Source: Acanthornis magna (taxonomy: Eukaryota > Chordata > Aves > Passeriformes > Acanthizidae). From it: a DNA stretch of 64,000 bases. The stretch lies in NCBI GenBank assembly GCA_036785705.1, contig JAWUZG010000036.1:14317501-14381500 (forward strand). The letters are read 5' to 3'. A model generated the notes under the pieces. It was not told the origin of the DNA. It worked only from the letters and a program-made list of their open reading frames with translations, and ran no database searches. How positions within the stretch are numbered: position 1 is the first letter of the stretch; the number at the start of each line of letters is the position of its first letter. Made by a program: the position numbers and the translations under genes. This document shows positions 25,759-35,920 of this stretch, piece after piece.

Positions 25759-25870
25759 CCCTTAGGAACATCATTTAGCTGTGGGCCTGGCCGTGTTATG
25801 TCTGGGACTGGAGCAGAGGATCTCAAGGGTCTTCTCCAACCTAAATGATTCAGGGATTCTATTCCATGAT
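25759..25870 (+). mobile_element. CR1 LINE 3' end, severely truncated
   Basis: The sequence CTTAGGAACATCATTTAGCT, then GTGGGCCTGGCCGTGTTATG, then GGTCTTCTCCAACCTAAATG matches the last hundred bases of a common avian CR1 subfamily, ending in decayed copies of the ATTCTATG-type terminal repeat. It is in the sense orientation on the plus strand. Only the 3' untranslated end is present; no polymerase sequence remains. Confidence 0.88.
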
Positions 25871-26331
25871 ACTTCCAATGTCAGGTCCCAGCATGGGCCA
25901 TCTCCAGAATCCCAACTCAAGTTTGCAGTGTCAGCGATGTCTCATTGTCCAGACACTCATATTTCAACAGAAAAGGTATCTCAGCTTCTCTTCATCAATG
26001 CTTTATGGTGTAGCTACAATCTGAGTAAAAAACTGTACTACAGCAGATTAAGTCCTATTTCAGCACAAATAGGGTTGGGGTTTTTTCCCAATACAGTTTA
26101 AAGAAGTCTTGTAAGAAGGTATTTCTGGCAGACTTACTAAGCAAAGGTGGTATCTGGGGGACGTATTGTGGATTATCTGGGCACTGTGTTGCTCCACTGG
26201 CACCACACAACTACGGATCAGTATCTGTTGAAGTGAGGTGTTAGTGCCTTTTTTATCCATGCAGCAATGTAAAACTAAGAGTACAGATGGATCTTAGATG
26301 TACATTCGTCTAGATATAGATACTTAATATT
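25871..26331. other. Unique sequence left of the solo LTR
   Basis: No gene or repeat recognised. It provides the left copy of the duplicated target site of the element that follows. Confidence 0.5.
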
Positions 26332-26337
26332 ATGTAT
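26332..26337 (+). repeat. Left target-site duplication, ATGTAT
   Basis: ATGTAT occurs immediately before the LTR and again immediately after it at 26985-26990. A perfect 6-bp duplication is the integration footprint of class II (alpha/beta-retrovirus-like, ERVK) elements. Confidence 0.85.
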
Positions 26338-26984
26338 TGTTGTAGTCACACCTTCGATGTCGGTGGTGTGACCGGTCCTTGGCGAGAACTGTCCTCCTCT
26401 TCCCAGGCAGGGTCACCTCTGGGCACACGCACCTGGCACTAGGCGGAACAGGCAGGTGGAGTCACCCCTTTGGTGGCACGGCCCCAGGCAAGAGAATCTC
26501 TGCGCAGGGAGGCGATGAAAAACGGGAGCAACGGAGAAGTAAAAGGCTGGAGCGAGGCGTTCTCCTCAAAACCCTTTATTAGGATAGCAACCTGTGAGAC
26601 CTAACTCAGGATTGTTACAGAGTAACAGCCCCTGTTGGCACAACCAGCAAAGCCGAACCAACTGACAAGCAGCAGTTGTGCAAGGTGTTAAATACCCGGC
26701 CGACTAGCCAATCGCAAGCAAGCTTAGGGGTGGGGAAGGGGCGGTGTCCACATCTCAGAACCAATAAACTCAAACCTTATATGATACATATTTGAATCAA
26801 CCAATCACAAACATAACTGTCAAGAACTGTCTAGAAAAAGGGGTGGAGCTAGGATGATAGGCAGCTCCTTCCCTGCCCACGGGGCTGCTCTCAGATCTCT
26901 GTGCCAGCCCCTGTCAGGGTGGTGCCCCCCGAGAAGAAGGATCTGGCCCTGGAGAGGGCGGGAGCGGGATTTTCTCCCGCCACA
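26338..26984 (-). mobile_element. Solo LTR, ERVK-like, 647 bp
   Basis: The element is bounded by TG and CA, with identical 6-bp flanks on each side. It is oriented to the left: a TATA-like TATTTAAC lies at 26687-26694 on the minus strand, an AATAAA at 26575-26580, and inverted CCAAT-type boxes (plus-strand CCAAT at about 26708, 26761 and 26800) lie upstream. The U3 start carries a GC-rich hairpin, GGCGGGAG at 26957-26964 pairing with CTCCCGCC at 26974-26981. No primer-binding site or internal sequence follows, so it is a solo LTR left by recombination between the two LTRs of a provirus. It is much GC-richer than its surroundings, and the intact ends indicate a fairly young insertion. Its promoter could act on neighbouring sequence, which is inference. 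Confidence 0.88.
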
Positions 26985-26990
26985 ATGTAT
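26985..26990 (+). repeat. Right target-site duplication, ATGTAT
   Basis: Exact copy of 26332-26337, directly after the CA end of the LTR. Confidence 0.85.
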
Positions 26991-28410
26991 CTGTTAAGAT
27001 AAGGTCTGTATTAATAACAACTGACCTAGGAGCAAGTTCAGGATGTTTTGACTGGTTATGGATGCTTTATAAGCGCAGTTGCTTTCCCAGAAACTTGTAT
27101 GCAGCTTCAATACTGAAACACAAAACAAACTATGGCAAAAGTTAATGTCAATAAACACTTGTAGCATAAGCTGCCAGACTTTACTGACCAGAATTTACTA
27201 TCCACAGAGTTGTATATATCAGGTAAATGAACATACATATCAGTGGCTGGACCACGTAAAATTTGGTGTACTGAATCATACTTGGTCTCAGTGGAGCTGC
27301 TTGTAGTCTCAAAAGAGAAACTAAACTTACTTTTCACTTCCAGATTGTTTGTTTGGTGACGTTTCCAAAACAGGCAATGCTGGAGACAGGTAGGAAAATC
27401 ATCTGACCCTTAGGAGTGAGTGGTGGCTTCCCTCAGAAGCATTTGAAATAAAGAAAGTGACTGTGTAACTGAGTGTGTGTATGTATGTATTTATAAACTT
27501 AACTATTAGGTAATTTTAAACCATGGAAATACTTTTAGTTATCAAGATTATAAATCTTTAAGTTGCATATACTAATGGTGTTTTATGTAGTACTTTTAAT
27601 CTTTGATTAACATAAATGCATCCAGAATCAAATTTTAAAAAACCCCACTTAATTAATCATAATAACTCCACTGATGTGTTTGTGTTCTGAACTGAATTTT
27701 GTCTTTTTCTTTCTCACCCTTGTAATTTCTATTCTCTCTTCCCATGCAACAGCTGCACATACCAACTTGCAATAATAGCAAACCTACTGCTGAGGAAACA
27801 AGAATACAAGCTGAATAACTAAAACAAATAATACTTTTGCATAAAGCAGGGTAGTGTTTATTCTAATTATCAGGCCATTTCTTTGCTGCCTGATGAAGAG
27901 AGTGATTACTAGACATTCGTGTAAAGCTTACTGATCATTATTGTTTTATCTTTTAGCTGCCCCCATTATCCTTCTCAATGTTCACTTAAAGATAATGAAC
28001 TCACATAATTCAGCGTCACAACGTGCAAATAACAAATGGTTCATACTTTTTCAAACAATACAAGTGTTAAGGACTGTCACCTCAATATTTGAGAAAATAC
28101 GTACAAATAATGATTTTTTTTCTGTATATATACATTTGTGTGGGTGTACATGCAGGGGTGTTTTTTTTAATTAAAAAAAAAAGTTAGCCAGCTACATATT
28201 CCCTTTCAAAAAGAAAAAGTCTTGGAGAATCAAATAACCTCTCATATTAATTCTAGATAAGCCTGGCAAAAATGAAGTTTAGTCTTAGTGTTGCATTTAC
28301 TTTTAGCACAGAACTAGAAGGAATGTATTTTATACTGATTATATAATACATATAAAGGTATAAATAATTAAAATTAAATATATCCTCTGTCCCTGCATTT
28401 AATGTATCAG
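26991..28410. other. AT-rich unique sequence, no gene seen
   Basis: Nothing recognised apart from a short GTGT/GTAT-rich run at about 27472-27492 and short T and A runs at about 28160-28182. Confidence 0.5.
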
Positions 28411-28578
28411 CATTCTGGTGTAGGAGTGTGGTGGAGAGCCATCCACCCTGCATTGCTCTCCTCTGGGGATGGGTTCTTGCCAATGTGGGAGGGTGGGAGC
28501 AGGGTGGGAGCTCAGACCTGCCCTGGCACACAGCCTCCAAGCCCACAGCAGAGGGAATCTCCTCAGAGTCTGGCCAAG
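28411..28578 (+). other. Candidate exon (weak)
   Basis: A 168-bp GC-richer segment lies between an acceptor-like CAG at 28408-28410 and a near-consensus donor, AAG followed by GTAAGT at 28579. The plus frame is open across the whole segment, with a tryptophan, glycine and proline rich product. A frame of 97 codons also exists on the opposite strand. No family was recognised. It could be an exon of a noncoding RNA or a chance GC-rich patch. Confidence 0.15.
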
Positions 28579-29563
28579 GTAAGTGAAATCTGAGACTTTT
28601 CTGGATGGGAAATAGTCAGATGTTGCTAGGCTTGAACTTCAGTTTATATGAATGGGAAAACATCTTTTTAAATGTCACCAAAGCTTGGAAATACAGACAT
28701 TTTTAACATTGGTGTTAAAAGGCAAGCCTATAAGCAAATGCTTTCGTAAACCATTTTGATATATTTTGAGGGTTTTTTCAATATTTGAAGCTATAAAAAT
28801 TTACACAGCCACTAAGCAGACTTCTCTCTGCTGAATTTCTTGGACTTTAGATCAGAAGATGTTAATTCAAGAGTCAGGTTCATTTTAGGTGGTCAAGCTA
28901 CTTTCACCTCAGTGACTCAACGAAAGACTGGGAAGCTCTCATTCATGAAAGTTCAAATAGTGCCTATTCTGCACATTGAACTACACTGAAGTGGCAGATA
29001 GCAAACAGACAACTTGGACTACAGCTAATTTTGCTTCTGTACCCCACTCATTGTCCTGTACAACACCTCTGTTTCCACATTCCTGGCTGGGCTTCACTCA
29101 AGCTGTGATCAGCTCAGACTCCTGTCTCTTGCAGGTGGTGCTGGCTTCTTGCTGGGGACAGGTCTGGAGGGCACACAGAATGGACAGTTTTGCAAGTGAC
29201 AGTCATAATGGCAGGCAGAGAAAGCCTGTTTACCTGTTCAGTCAGTGTCCTTTCTCTGTGTGCATTCTTCCCTCCGCCATAGTCTGACTCCCTCCACATC
29301 CCAAACAGCTTTAACCTCTTTCTGATGTTGCTGTTAAGTGGAAAGAGTTCTACTAATCAGAGTAACTGCTAGTATTTTAATTTAGTAACAAATTTTTAAA
29401 TTCTCCATGATGACTGAACAACCTGTTGCTAAATTCTGACAAGTAAAAGCAGCATAAGTCATTAGAATGTTTATTCCTTTAGACATGGGAGTTTATTTCA
29501 GATGTAATGTGAGGCCATTTGAAAGCAATATGAACTGCTTTAAAGCCTATTAGATTTGGAGCA
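28579..29563. other. Unique sequence, no gene seen
   Basis: Nothing recognised. Frames at 28976-29287 (plus) and 29114-29299 (minus) overlap each other and have no motif. Confidence 0.5.
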
Positions 29564-29721
29564 GAGGTAAATAGCTTTATTAACACAGAAAGTCAGGATT
29601 AAATGCTGAATTCCTTACCTGCACCTGTAAATTGTGTAGGAAGAGGTAAATAGCTTTATTAATTCAGAAAGTCAGAATTAAATGCTGAGTTCCTTACCTG
29701 CACCTGTAAAATGTGTAGGAA
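29564..29721 (+). repeat. Tandem duplication of a 79-bp unit
   Basis: Unit 1 (29564-29642) and unit 2 (29643-29721) are the same length and differ at about five positions. Both start GAGGTAAATAGCTTTATTAA and contain CCTTACCTGCACCTGTAAA. A further GAGGT follows at 29722. This is a simple head-to-tail duplication, old enough to have diverged by about 6 percent. Confidence 0.95.
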
Positions 29722-32700
29722 GAGGTCAGAATGATTAATTTTTCAAACAAATATAAGTCTAGTTGCACAGTGCTGGATGTTGAAACATCTTTAAAATTTT
29801 GGTTTTATGCTTTGTGTCAGATATTAAAGTTAAGCCACAGAAAAGTAAGAATAAATATTAATACACAATGAAAGTAGATGTTAATTCAGTTCATGCTCTG
29901 GAGTCATGAATTTGCTGTTTAAGTTCCTCAAATAAAACTTGACTATATTTCAGACCAGTAACTTCATCCTTCCAATTTCAGTCCTCATTTCTTTCCAATT
30001 GCTATCTGTCCTATCTCCCTGACCTACATAAAAAATGTGCTTGTTTTTAATTAGAATTTCTAGAAAAGTCAGATAAAAATTGTAAAGATTTTCTGAGAAT
30101 TGTGACTGTTTTACCCTGAGTATGCTGGATACCTCGCAGAGTTTGTATGAGCTTGTCAACCAGAACAGAAATTCATTAGTTTATATCAACTTGTATTGGT
30201 GAGGCATCAACCCCAACTCCACATAGTCTCATACAATGGATGAAAGCATGGCTCACTCTTACTCAATCGTGCATGCTTACTTGTGTGCACAATTTTGTGT
30301 ACAAGCACTGTTTTAAATATTTTTAAATGTTAAATATTACTGTCTGAGCCTATAAAACTGATTATCAGCTCTTCACTTACCTAATCTATTAAAAATGTTT
30401 GACCACAGAAAAAATTTGCGAGAAGAAGTGGACTTGACAAAATATGTCAAGTTACAAACACTAGACTTAATTTTATCTACCTGGAAGTCCTAGCTTGGCA
30501 AATGGTTCAAATTTCTTAGATATCAGCATAACATTGATTTCTTCCCAAGGTACAGAGGTGAGATCCTGTTGAAGCAAGATGCATTTCAACTGTCTAAGAC
30601 TCATTTCTACTTCTTCCCCACGACTATATTCACCTAAACTACTGTACTGCTTATGTGTGCATGCACAATTTGCAGGGGATTTACAATTGTGCTGTTAAAC
30701 TAAACTAAGTTCTAGTTCATGACCTTGCCTGCACCACTCTTTTCATCACAGACTCCAAAGACTTTTATGTCAGAAGCACAGCAAATACAGCTGAATTGCT
30801 TACAGATGAGGCACTTGTAATTTGCAACTCAGCAGGTTCAAGGTTAAGGACATATATGTTCTCCAGTTTTCCTTCCTTTCTTTTCAAATCTTGAGCGATG
30901 CTTAAATCTGTGTTCTGGAAGGGAGATAGCACTGTCCGGTCTTAAGTAATTATGGTTTTCCAGTAAGTTGTCAGGTCATAAAACAACAGTTCACTGAAAA
31001 CTAAAACTGGTGACAGTGAGAATTAAATAATATAACAGCAAGTAACTTTAAAAAATCTGGATTATTCATTTTCATATACAATGACATAAAAATAAAACTT
31101 TACATTTTCAGAATTCTCTTAGGATGCTGAAAAAATCCAGGACGTTTTTGTGTTTTTTCTATGTTCTGGGTTGCAGTTTAATTGTTAGAGACACACACGG
31201 TAATTGTCATGCTAACAAAGAATTTAGAGTTTAAAAAATAAGGCTTGGTGTTAGAGGGGTTTTTTTTGTTTGTTTCAGAAGAACAGAAAAGGAAGTAATT
31301 GTGCACTAGACCTTGTGTTCCCCACTGTTCTCTGTAATACTGAGTGGCTTCTTCTGGTTTTAATCTAGTAATTACTACTGATTTTTTTCATACAAATTAT
31401 TAATGCTGAGTACCTAATGGTTCACCTAACACCGAGTTTTTGAATTCTAATACACTGAAAAAGTGTGTAAATGGCCACACTTCTGCAGGATCAAACACAT
31501 TTTCTCTCTAATTTTAAGCCAGCTGAGGAATATAGTGTTATTTAATTGAAACCTCAGGTTGTGACTCTGAAGTATAATTTCTCTTTTCACTTCAGAACTG
31601 CTTACCATTTCTAATATGCAATTCCGTGCTTCAGTTATGAAATATTTTTGTCTAAATAAATGACTGGCTACAGAACTTATTTGAAACTGGTTCCCATAGA
31701 AACAATTGAGGGGGAATCATGGCTTTACCACAAAAGCCTTTTATTTTTGTTTAAGAGAAACAATCAACCCTAGTGATTGCCGCCTGCAGCTGCATAAATG
31801 TCAGTGTTATTCTCTGGTCCCCTCTGTATTCTCTGTATCCCCTGTGACACTGCATCAGCAGTGTAAGGGTGTTGACCACCCTGGCAGAGTGCCCCAGCTC
31901 CCAAGGTTTAAACAAAAGGATTGCAGGTAGGGCTCAGCAGGACTTGGTTGTTGAATAATCTTCATGCTGAGTCCATGCAAAGGGAACCTTGTCACCCTGT
32001 TAGCACGGGCATCCAAAGTTAAAACGAATGTGCACGTTTGGAAACAGTTGAGATGGAAAGCAGGCTCTCCTGTTTATCTGCTGGGTTAGGAGATTAGGAG
32101 TAAGCATCCCTTCCATTGCTAACTTCAGCTCAAACTGTAACTTTCTTTTCTGATCTCTAAAAGTACCATTTTATAGTCCCATTTCTTAAGTTTGAGATTG
32201 CAATTTTATGTCTAATCTTTCTTTATACCAAAAGGAACCCCACCAAAGTTAACTTCACAGTCCATTCTGAACTCCTGCTTTCTCAGAGATTTTTAAATAC
32301 CTACCCCAGAGATGCTACTTGGAATACCACCATGTGTGCATCCCACGTACAGCCCTGCAGGAATCCCAAGAACACCTGTTGTGTGCCACCTCAGTGATAC
32401 CACCTTTGCCATTAGCCTGGGCTGCAGGCAAGCCAAAGTGCTTTTGCTAACTCACTTATGCCTTGCTCCCACCAGAGGCAAAGCCTCCACCGTCTGGCAC
32501 TGTTCCACACCTGCCCTCACATTTAAACATCTGTCACTGTCTAGTCAGCAGAGAGATGAACTAAGCAGGGGCTTGGACACTGCCATGCCCTGGCATTAAG
32601 ACCAGCCCCGCAGCTCATTTCCTGTACCTGAGGACATGCCCTCGTTTCCTGGGTGCTTGCACCACAGACAGATCAGCAGCTCTCCAGCACACCAGCAGCT

Positions 32701-33507
32701 TGACTTTAAAGCTGGAAGTTGTGTCACACTCCTTCAGACTACGTTGGTGTGCTCCTGGGCATTCACCAGGCTTCTGCTGGAAGTGTGAGTGCCTGGAAGC
32801 TGTTTTCTGCCCCCACACAGACTTGAAGGGAAATGCTGCCACCAGTCCAAAGCTGCAGCTGTTCAGGTGCTTAACTTCCATAGCTTCTCTCTCTTTTCCT
32901 TTGACCTCCTTGTGAGAAATTTAGTCAATTAAAAATAAAAAGGAATTCCTTTGTCACCTGAAAAAGCTGGACATTGTGGTTTGGGGAACAAATAAGGTAT
33001 TTTATCTCAAAATTTCTCAGTATTAAACTTCAGTGTTAAAAGTAATTTTTAATGCATCATTGTAAAGAGGCAAAATTGTTCATTTGGTCAGTCTAAAATG
33101 CTTTACTGATTCAGGCAAAGAGTTCAGTCCTTGAGTGTCTGTGAAACAAATGTACTTGACTTCTTTCTTTTAAAACCTCTAGTTTTGATAACTTAACACT
33201 TACTTCCTTCTCACAAAGACATGCACCATTTTTGTGCCTGAGCTAAGAATTCTATTTCTACTAGTTATTTGAAACTCTTCTAGGAAAGGGCCTATTGATT
33301 CAAGAATTATCACTTGAAAAATGGATTTATTTTATGGCAGTCAGTAAAGACTAATTCTTGAAACAAATAGCACCAGACTATAAATATCTCATCTACACGA
33401 TTAGAGATCAAAAGTAGGAAAATAGGAATATAATCCAGTAAGTTATGTTATTTTCCTACTGTGCGTTGTATGTGCAAATGTGTTTCAAAACTTTACCTAT
33501 GTTGCTA
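29722..33507. other. Mostly AT-rich unique sequence; GC-richer part at 32310-32880
   Basis: No gene recognised. The part at about 32310-32880 is clearly richer in G and C and has overlapping frames on both strands (32312-32599 and 32700-32915 plus, 32615-32881 minus) without recognised motifs. I could not match it to CR1 or to the LTR types seen elsewhere in the window. Confidence 0.45.
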
Positions 33508-33629
33508 AAGTTATGACATAGATTCTGCTATAGTTGCTACTGCAGAGGAAAGCTCTGGTGCAAAAGTACCTTCTGAAGAACCGACAGCTTCACTGCCTAT
33601 TGAGTGGCTGTGCCTAAGTAATGTCTCTG
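33508..33629 (+). other. Candidate exon 1 of a split frame (weak)
   Basis: An open frame from 33509 runs 40 codons into a strong donor, CTG followed by GTAAGT at 33630. An acceptor-like GCAG at 33542-33545 could mark the true left edge (33546). The frame is acidic and serine rich (EESSGAKVPSEEPTASLPIE). It is phase-compatible with the frame after the acceptor at 33840, so joining the two keeps one reading frame. No family was recognised. Confidence 0.18.
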
Positions 33630-33840
33630 GTAAGTAACATTCAAGTGAGACAGGGCAGCTTTAACAAAAAAGGAATATTTCCAATATAAAAGAGATATTC
33701 TGAGACATGTCTCTTACTATTGACTGAATGCCTGTACTTTTGATTTCCTAGAAATGTTTAAAAATTGTGTTTGCATTCTCCTCTGCTAGGAGAAAAGACA
33801 AAATCTCCAACAATTATTTCCTTTTGTTTTTTATTTTTAG

Positions 33841-34076
33841 TTCCAATAGCAAGAAGAATTACTCATAGTCGTTTAAACAACATGGGAAATTTAAAATGGG
33901 AGAAGACTTTCTTGTTAAACATTTTAGCTGTTTATAGATTGAACTCTCTGATCTGCACTTCAGTTTTTTATTCCCACATATTTCTGCAAAATGAAATTTT
34001 AGAGTTTTTTCCTGTGAAATCTGAATTCATAGCTAGAGTATTCTCTCGTCCTCAGCATGTTTGGTGTACATTCTAA
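33841..34076 (+). other. Candidate exon 2 of a split frame (weak)
   Basis: A T-rich tract ending in TTTTTAG at 33834-33840 is a good splice acceptor. After it the frame stays open for about 77 codons to a TAA at 34074-34076. The stretch has basic and hydrophobic segments (ARRITHSRLNN, then FLLNILAVYRLNSLI). With the donor at 33630 it would remove a 211-bp intron, with one base from the left exon and two from the right completing a codon. Signals of this strength also occur by chance, so this remains a hypothesis. Confidence 0.18.
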
Positions 34077-35476
34077 GGACAGTAATTCTTAGTCTGTTTG
34101 GATGAATTAACCTATGGCCCCAAACTTTTCACTTTGTATATTACTTGTTCTGAGCGCAAATGCATTTTCTTCATTTGTACCACTATAGATCTTGATATCT
34201 GAGTGTCAGAGCACAGGTTATCTTCTCTGAGGTAGCAGAAAACTCCTAACACAGGAAAGGCACCAACTGTTAATACCTACTGCGAAGTGATCCTGCAAGG
34301 CTGGATCTACAAGCCTGGCTCCAAGAACAGTCTGAGTAGAAGGAAGCCAACACCTGCAGACATTAGGTGCAGGTCTTTGTATACACAGTAAGACTTCCTC
34401 AAATACTGCTCTATAGAACTACTGGACTAAAGTGAGATGCCCTCTTCATCAAGAGAGATGAAGAAATCAAGTTTTCAAATATTATAAACTGTTTAATAAT
34501 GAAGCAGTCACTGTTTGTGTTCAAGAGTTCATAGTGCAATATGCAGACACCCATTTTCATCGCTGCTGAAAACTATCAAGGAAGAACGCATCCTGCTATG
34601 GTGGGCTAGGAACTGCACTGTACTGTTGTGCATTTACAGCAGAATTCTTTCTAAAAGGTGTATTTGCCCTTCTATGTGCCAGTTCAAATGCTGTATTCAA
34701 GAGAGCAATTTGATACAGCCTCTGTTGATACTGAATCAAAACCTCATTTGGCATCAGCTGCTTCAGATTAAATAAATTTGATTTGGAGTCACTAAATTGA
34801 TTTGAAAAGGCATATACACTAATAGGAGCAGGAGACTCTGAATGTGATGGAACAAGCCTTCCTGTGGACACAAAGAAAATGAAGCAGGGAAGTGTTCCAG
34901 CACTCCTGCTCAGGGAAGTGGCTCCAGGCTGAGTGCTGCACAAAGTAAGAGCCTCCACCCAGCTTCTGACAGGTGAATGGGCTCTACTGATCCCCCTGCA
35001 CAAAACTTTCATTCTGAGGTGTCTGCCTTTTTCTGAGCTGTATGGGTACTTGCATTTAGCAGGCTGAGAGACAGATTTTGTGTTTGAGTTTCAACAAGTA
35101 GTCCTATCAAGCAACTCCTTTACTGCCAAACAACAGCCATAAAGAGATTTTCATATGTGATTCCCAATAAGATCTAATGAATATGCGTATACTGAAAGTA
35201 TATTTACCTCCACTGTAGACAGAAAAACAGCTCTAATTGTGTTTTCAAATGACTGGAAATCATGCAGACATGGTTGATGCAGGGCAGAGCTCAGGCTAAT
35301 AGGTTCTACTTCTTGGAAAAGGATTACATCAGCGCTGAACAAGCCAGACTCCAACAGGTTCCCAGCAGCACAGTGTACATCCAGCATTCACCTTAACTGT
35401 GACTTGAGTAAAAGCAGTCCAATATTTTTTCCCACTTCTAAATATTTATTTCTATATCCATAGAAAGTCCTGTTAT
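34077..35476. other. Unique sequence with two minus-strand frames
   Basis: Minus-strand frames of 138 codons (34596-35012) and 78 codons (35151-35387) follow the longer minus-strand ORF at 35477-35920. None shows a recognised motif, and I could not link them by splice sites. Their clustering on one strand is noted but is not proof of a gene. Confidence 0.35.
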
Positions 35477-35920
35477 CTATATCCATGTGTCTATTTTAAA
35501 ATGCTTTCTTATGAAATAATATAAACTAACAAATTTAAAAGTCAGAAGTAGGAGTTTATTGTGAAGATATTTTTGTGTGGAGGGTAAGAAAAGGAACATA
35601 CTGCATAGAAAATGGATTTGAAGGCCCCACATTGCCGTTCTGAAAAATTTGGAACAGTTGCAGGAAGAAATTGTGTCCTTAAAATTGACAAGCCTATTTG
35701 AGACATCATTTAATGTGCATTGACAGTGAGTTCTGCAAGCAATGCAGCCAACTTGCTTCTTACAAAGTAAAATTTTGCAGCATGCTGGCACAAAAGCAAT
35801 AAGCTTTTCTGTGCAAATTTTAGCCTCCAGTACATCAATCAGACATTTCAAATCAACATAATTATTTTCTTGACAAATGTTTGGTGGACAAACTGAGAAT
35901 AGAAGCAGGCAGAGGAACAT
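35477..35920 (-). other. 147-codon cysteine-rich ORF, unrecognised (weak)
   Basis: An ATG at 35920 opens a frame of 147 codons. Residues 1-16 are hydrophobic (MFLCLLLFSVCPPNIC) and look like a signal peptide. About a dozen cysteines fall within roughly residues 24-91 (for example CCKILLCKKQVGCIACRTHC). The C-terminal third (about residues 100-140) is hydrophobic and basic. A secreted cysteine-rich protein or an exon of one would look like this, but the spacing matches no family I can name. By base composition less than one such frame is expected by chance in the window. A GTAAGA donor-like site lies inside the frame at about 35757. Confidence 0.2.

Noticed and set aside
26379..26582. A coding frame in the GC-rich block at 26.4 kb
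   Set aside because: It lies wholly within a solo LTR and is antisense to it.
26338..26984. A CpG-island promoter of a host gene
   Set aside because: TG/CA ends and identical 6-bp flanks show that the GC-rich block is an inserted LTR.
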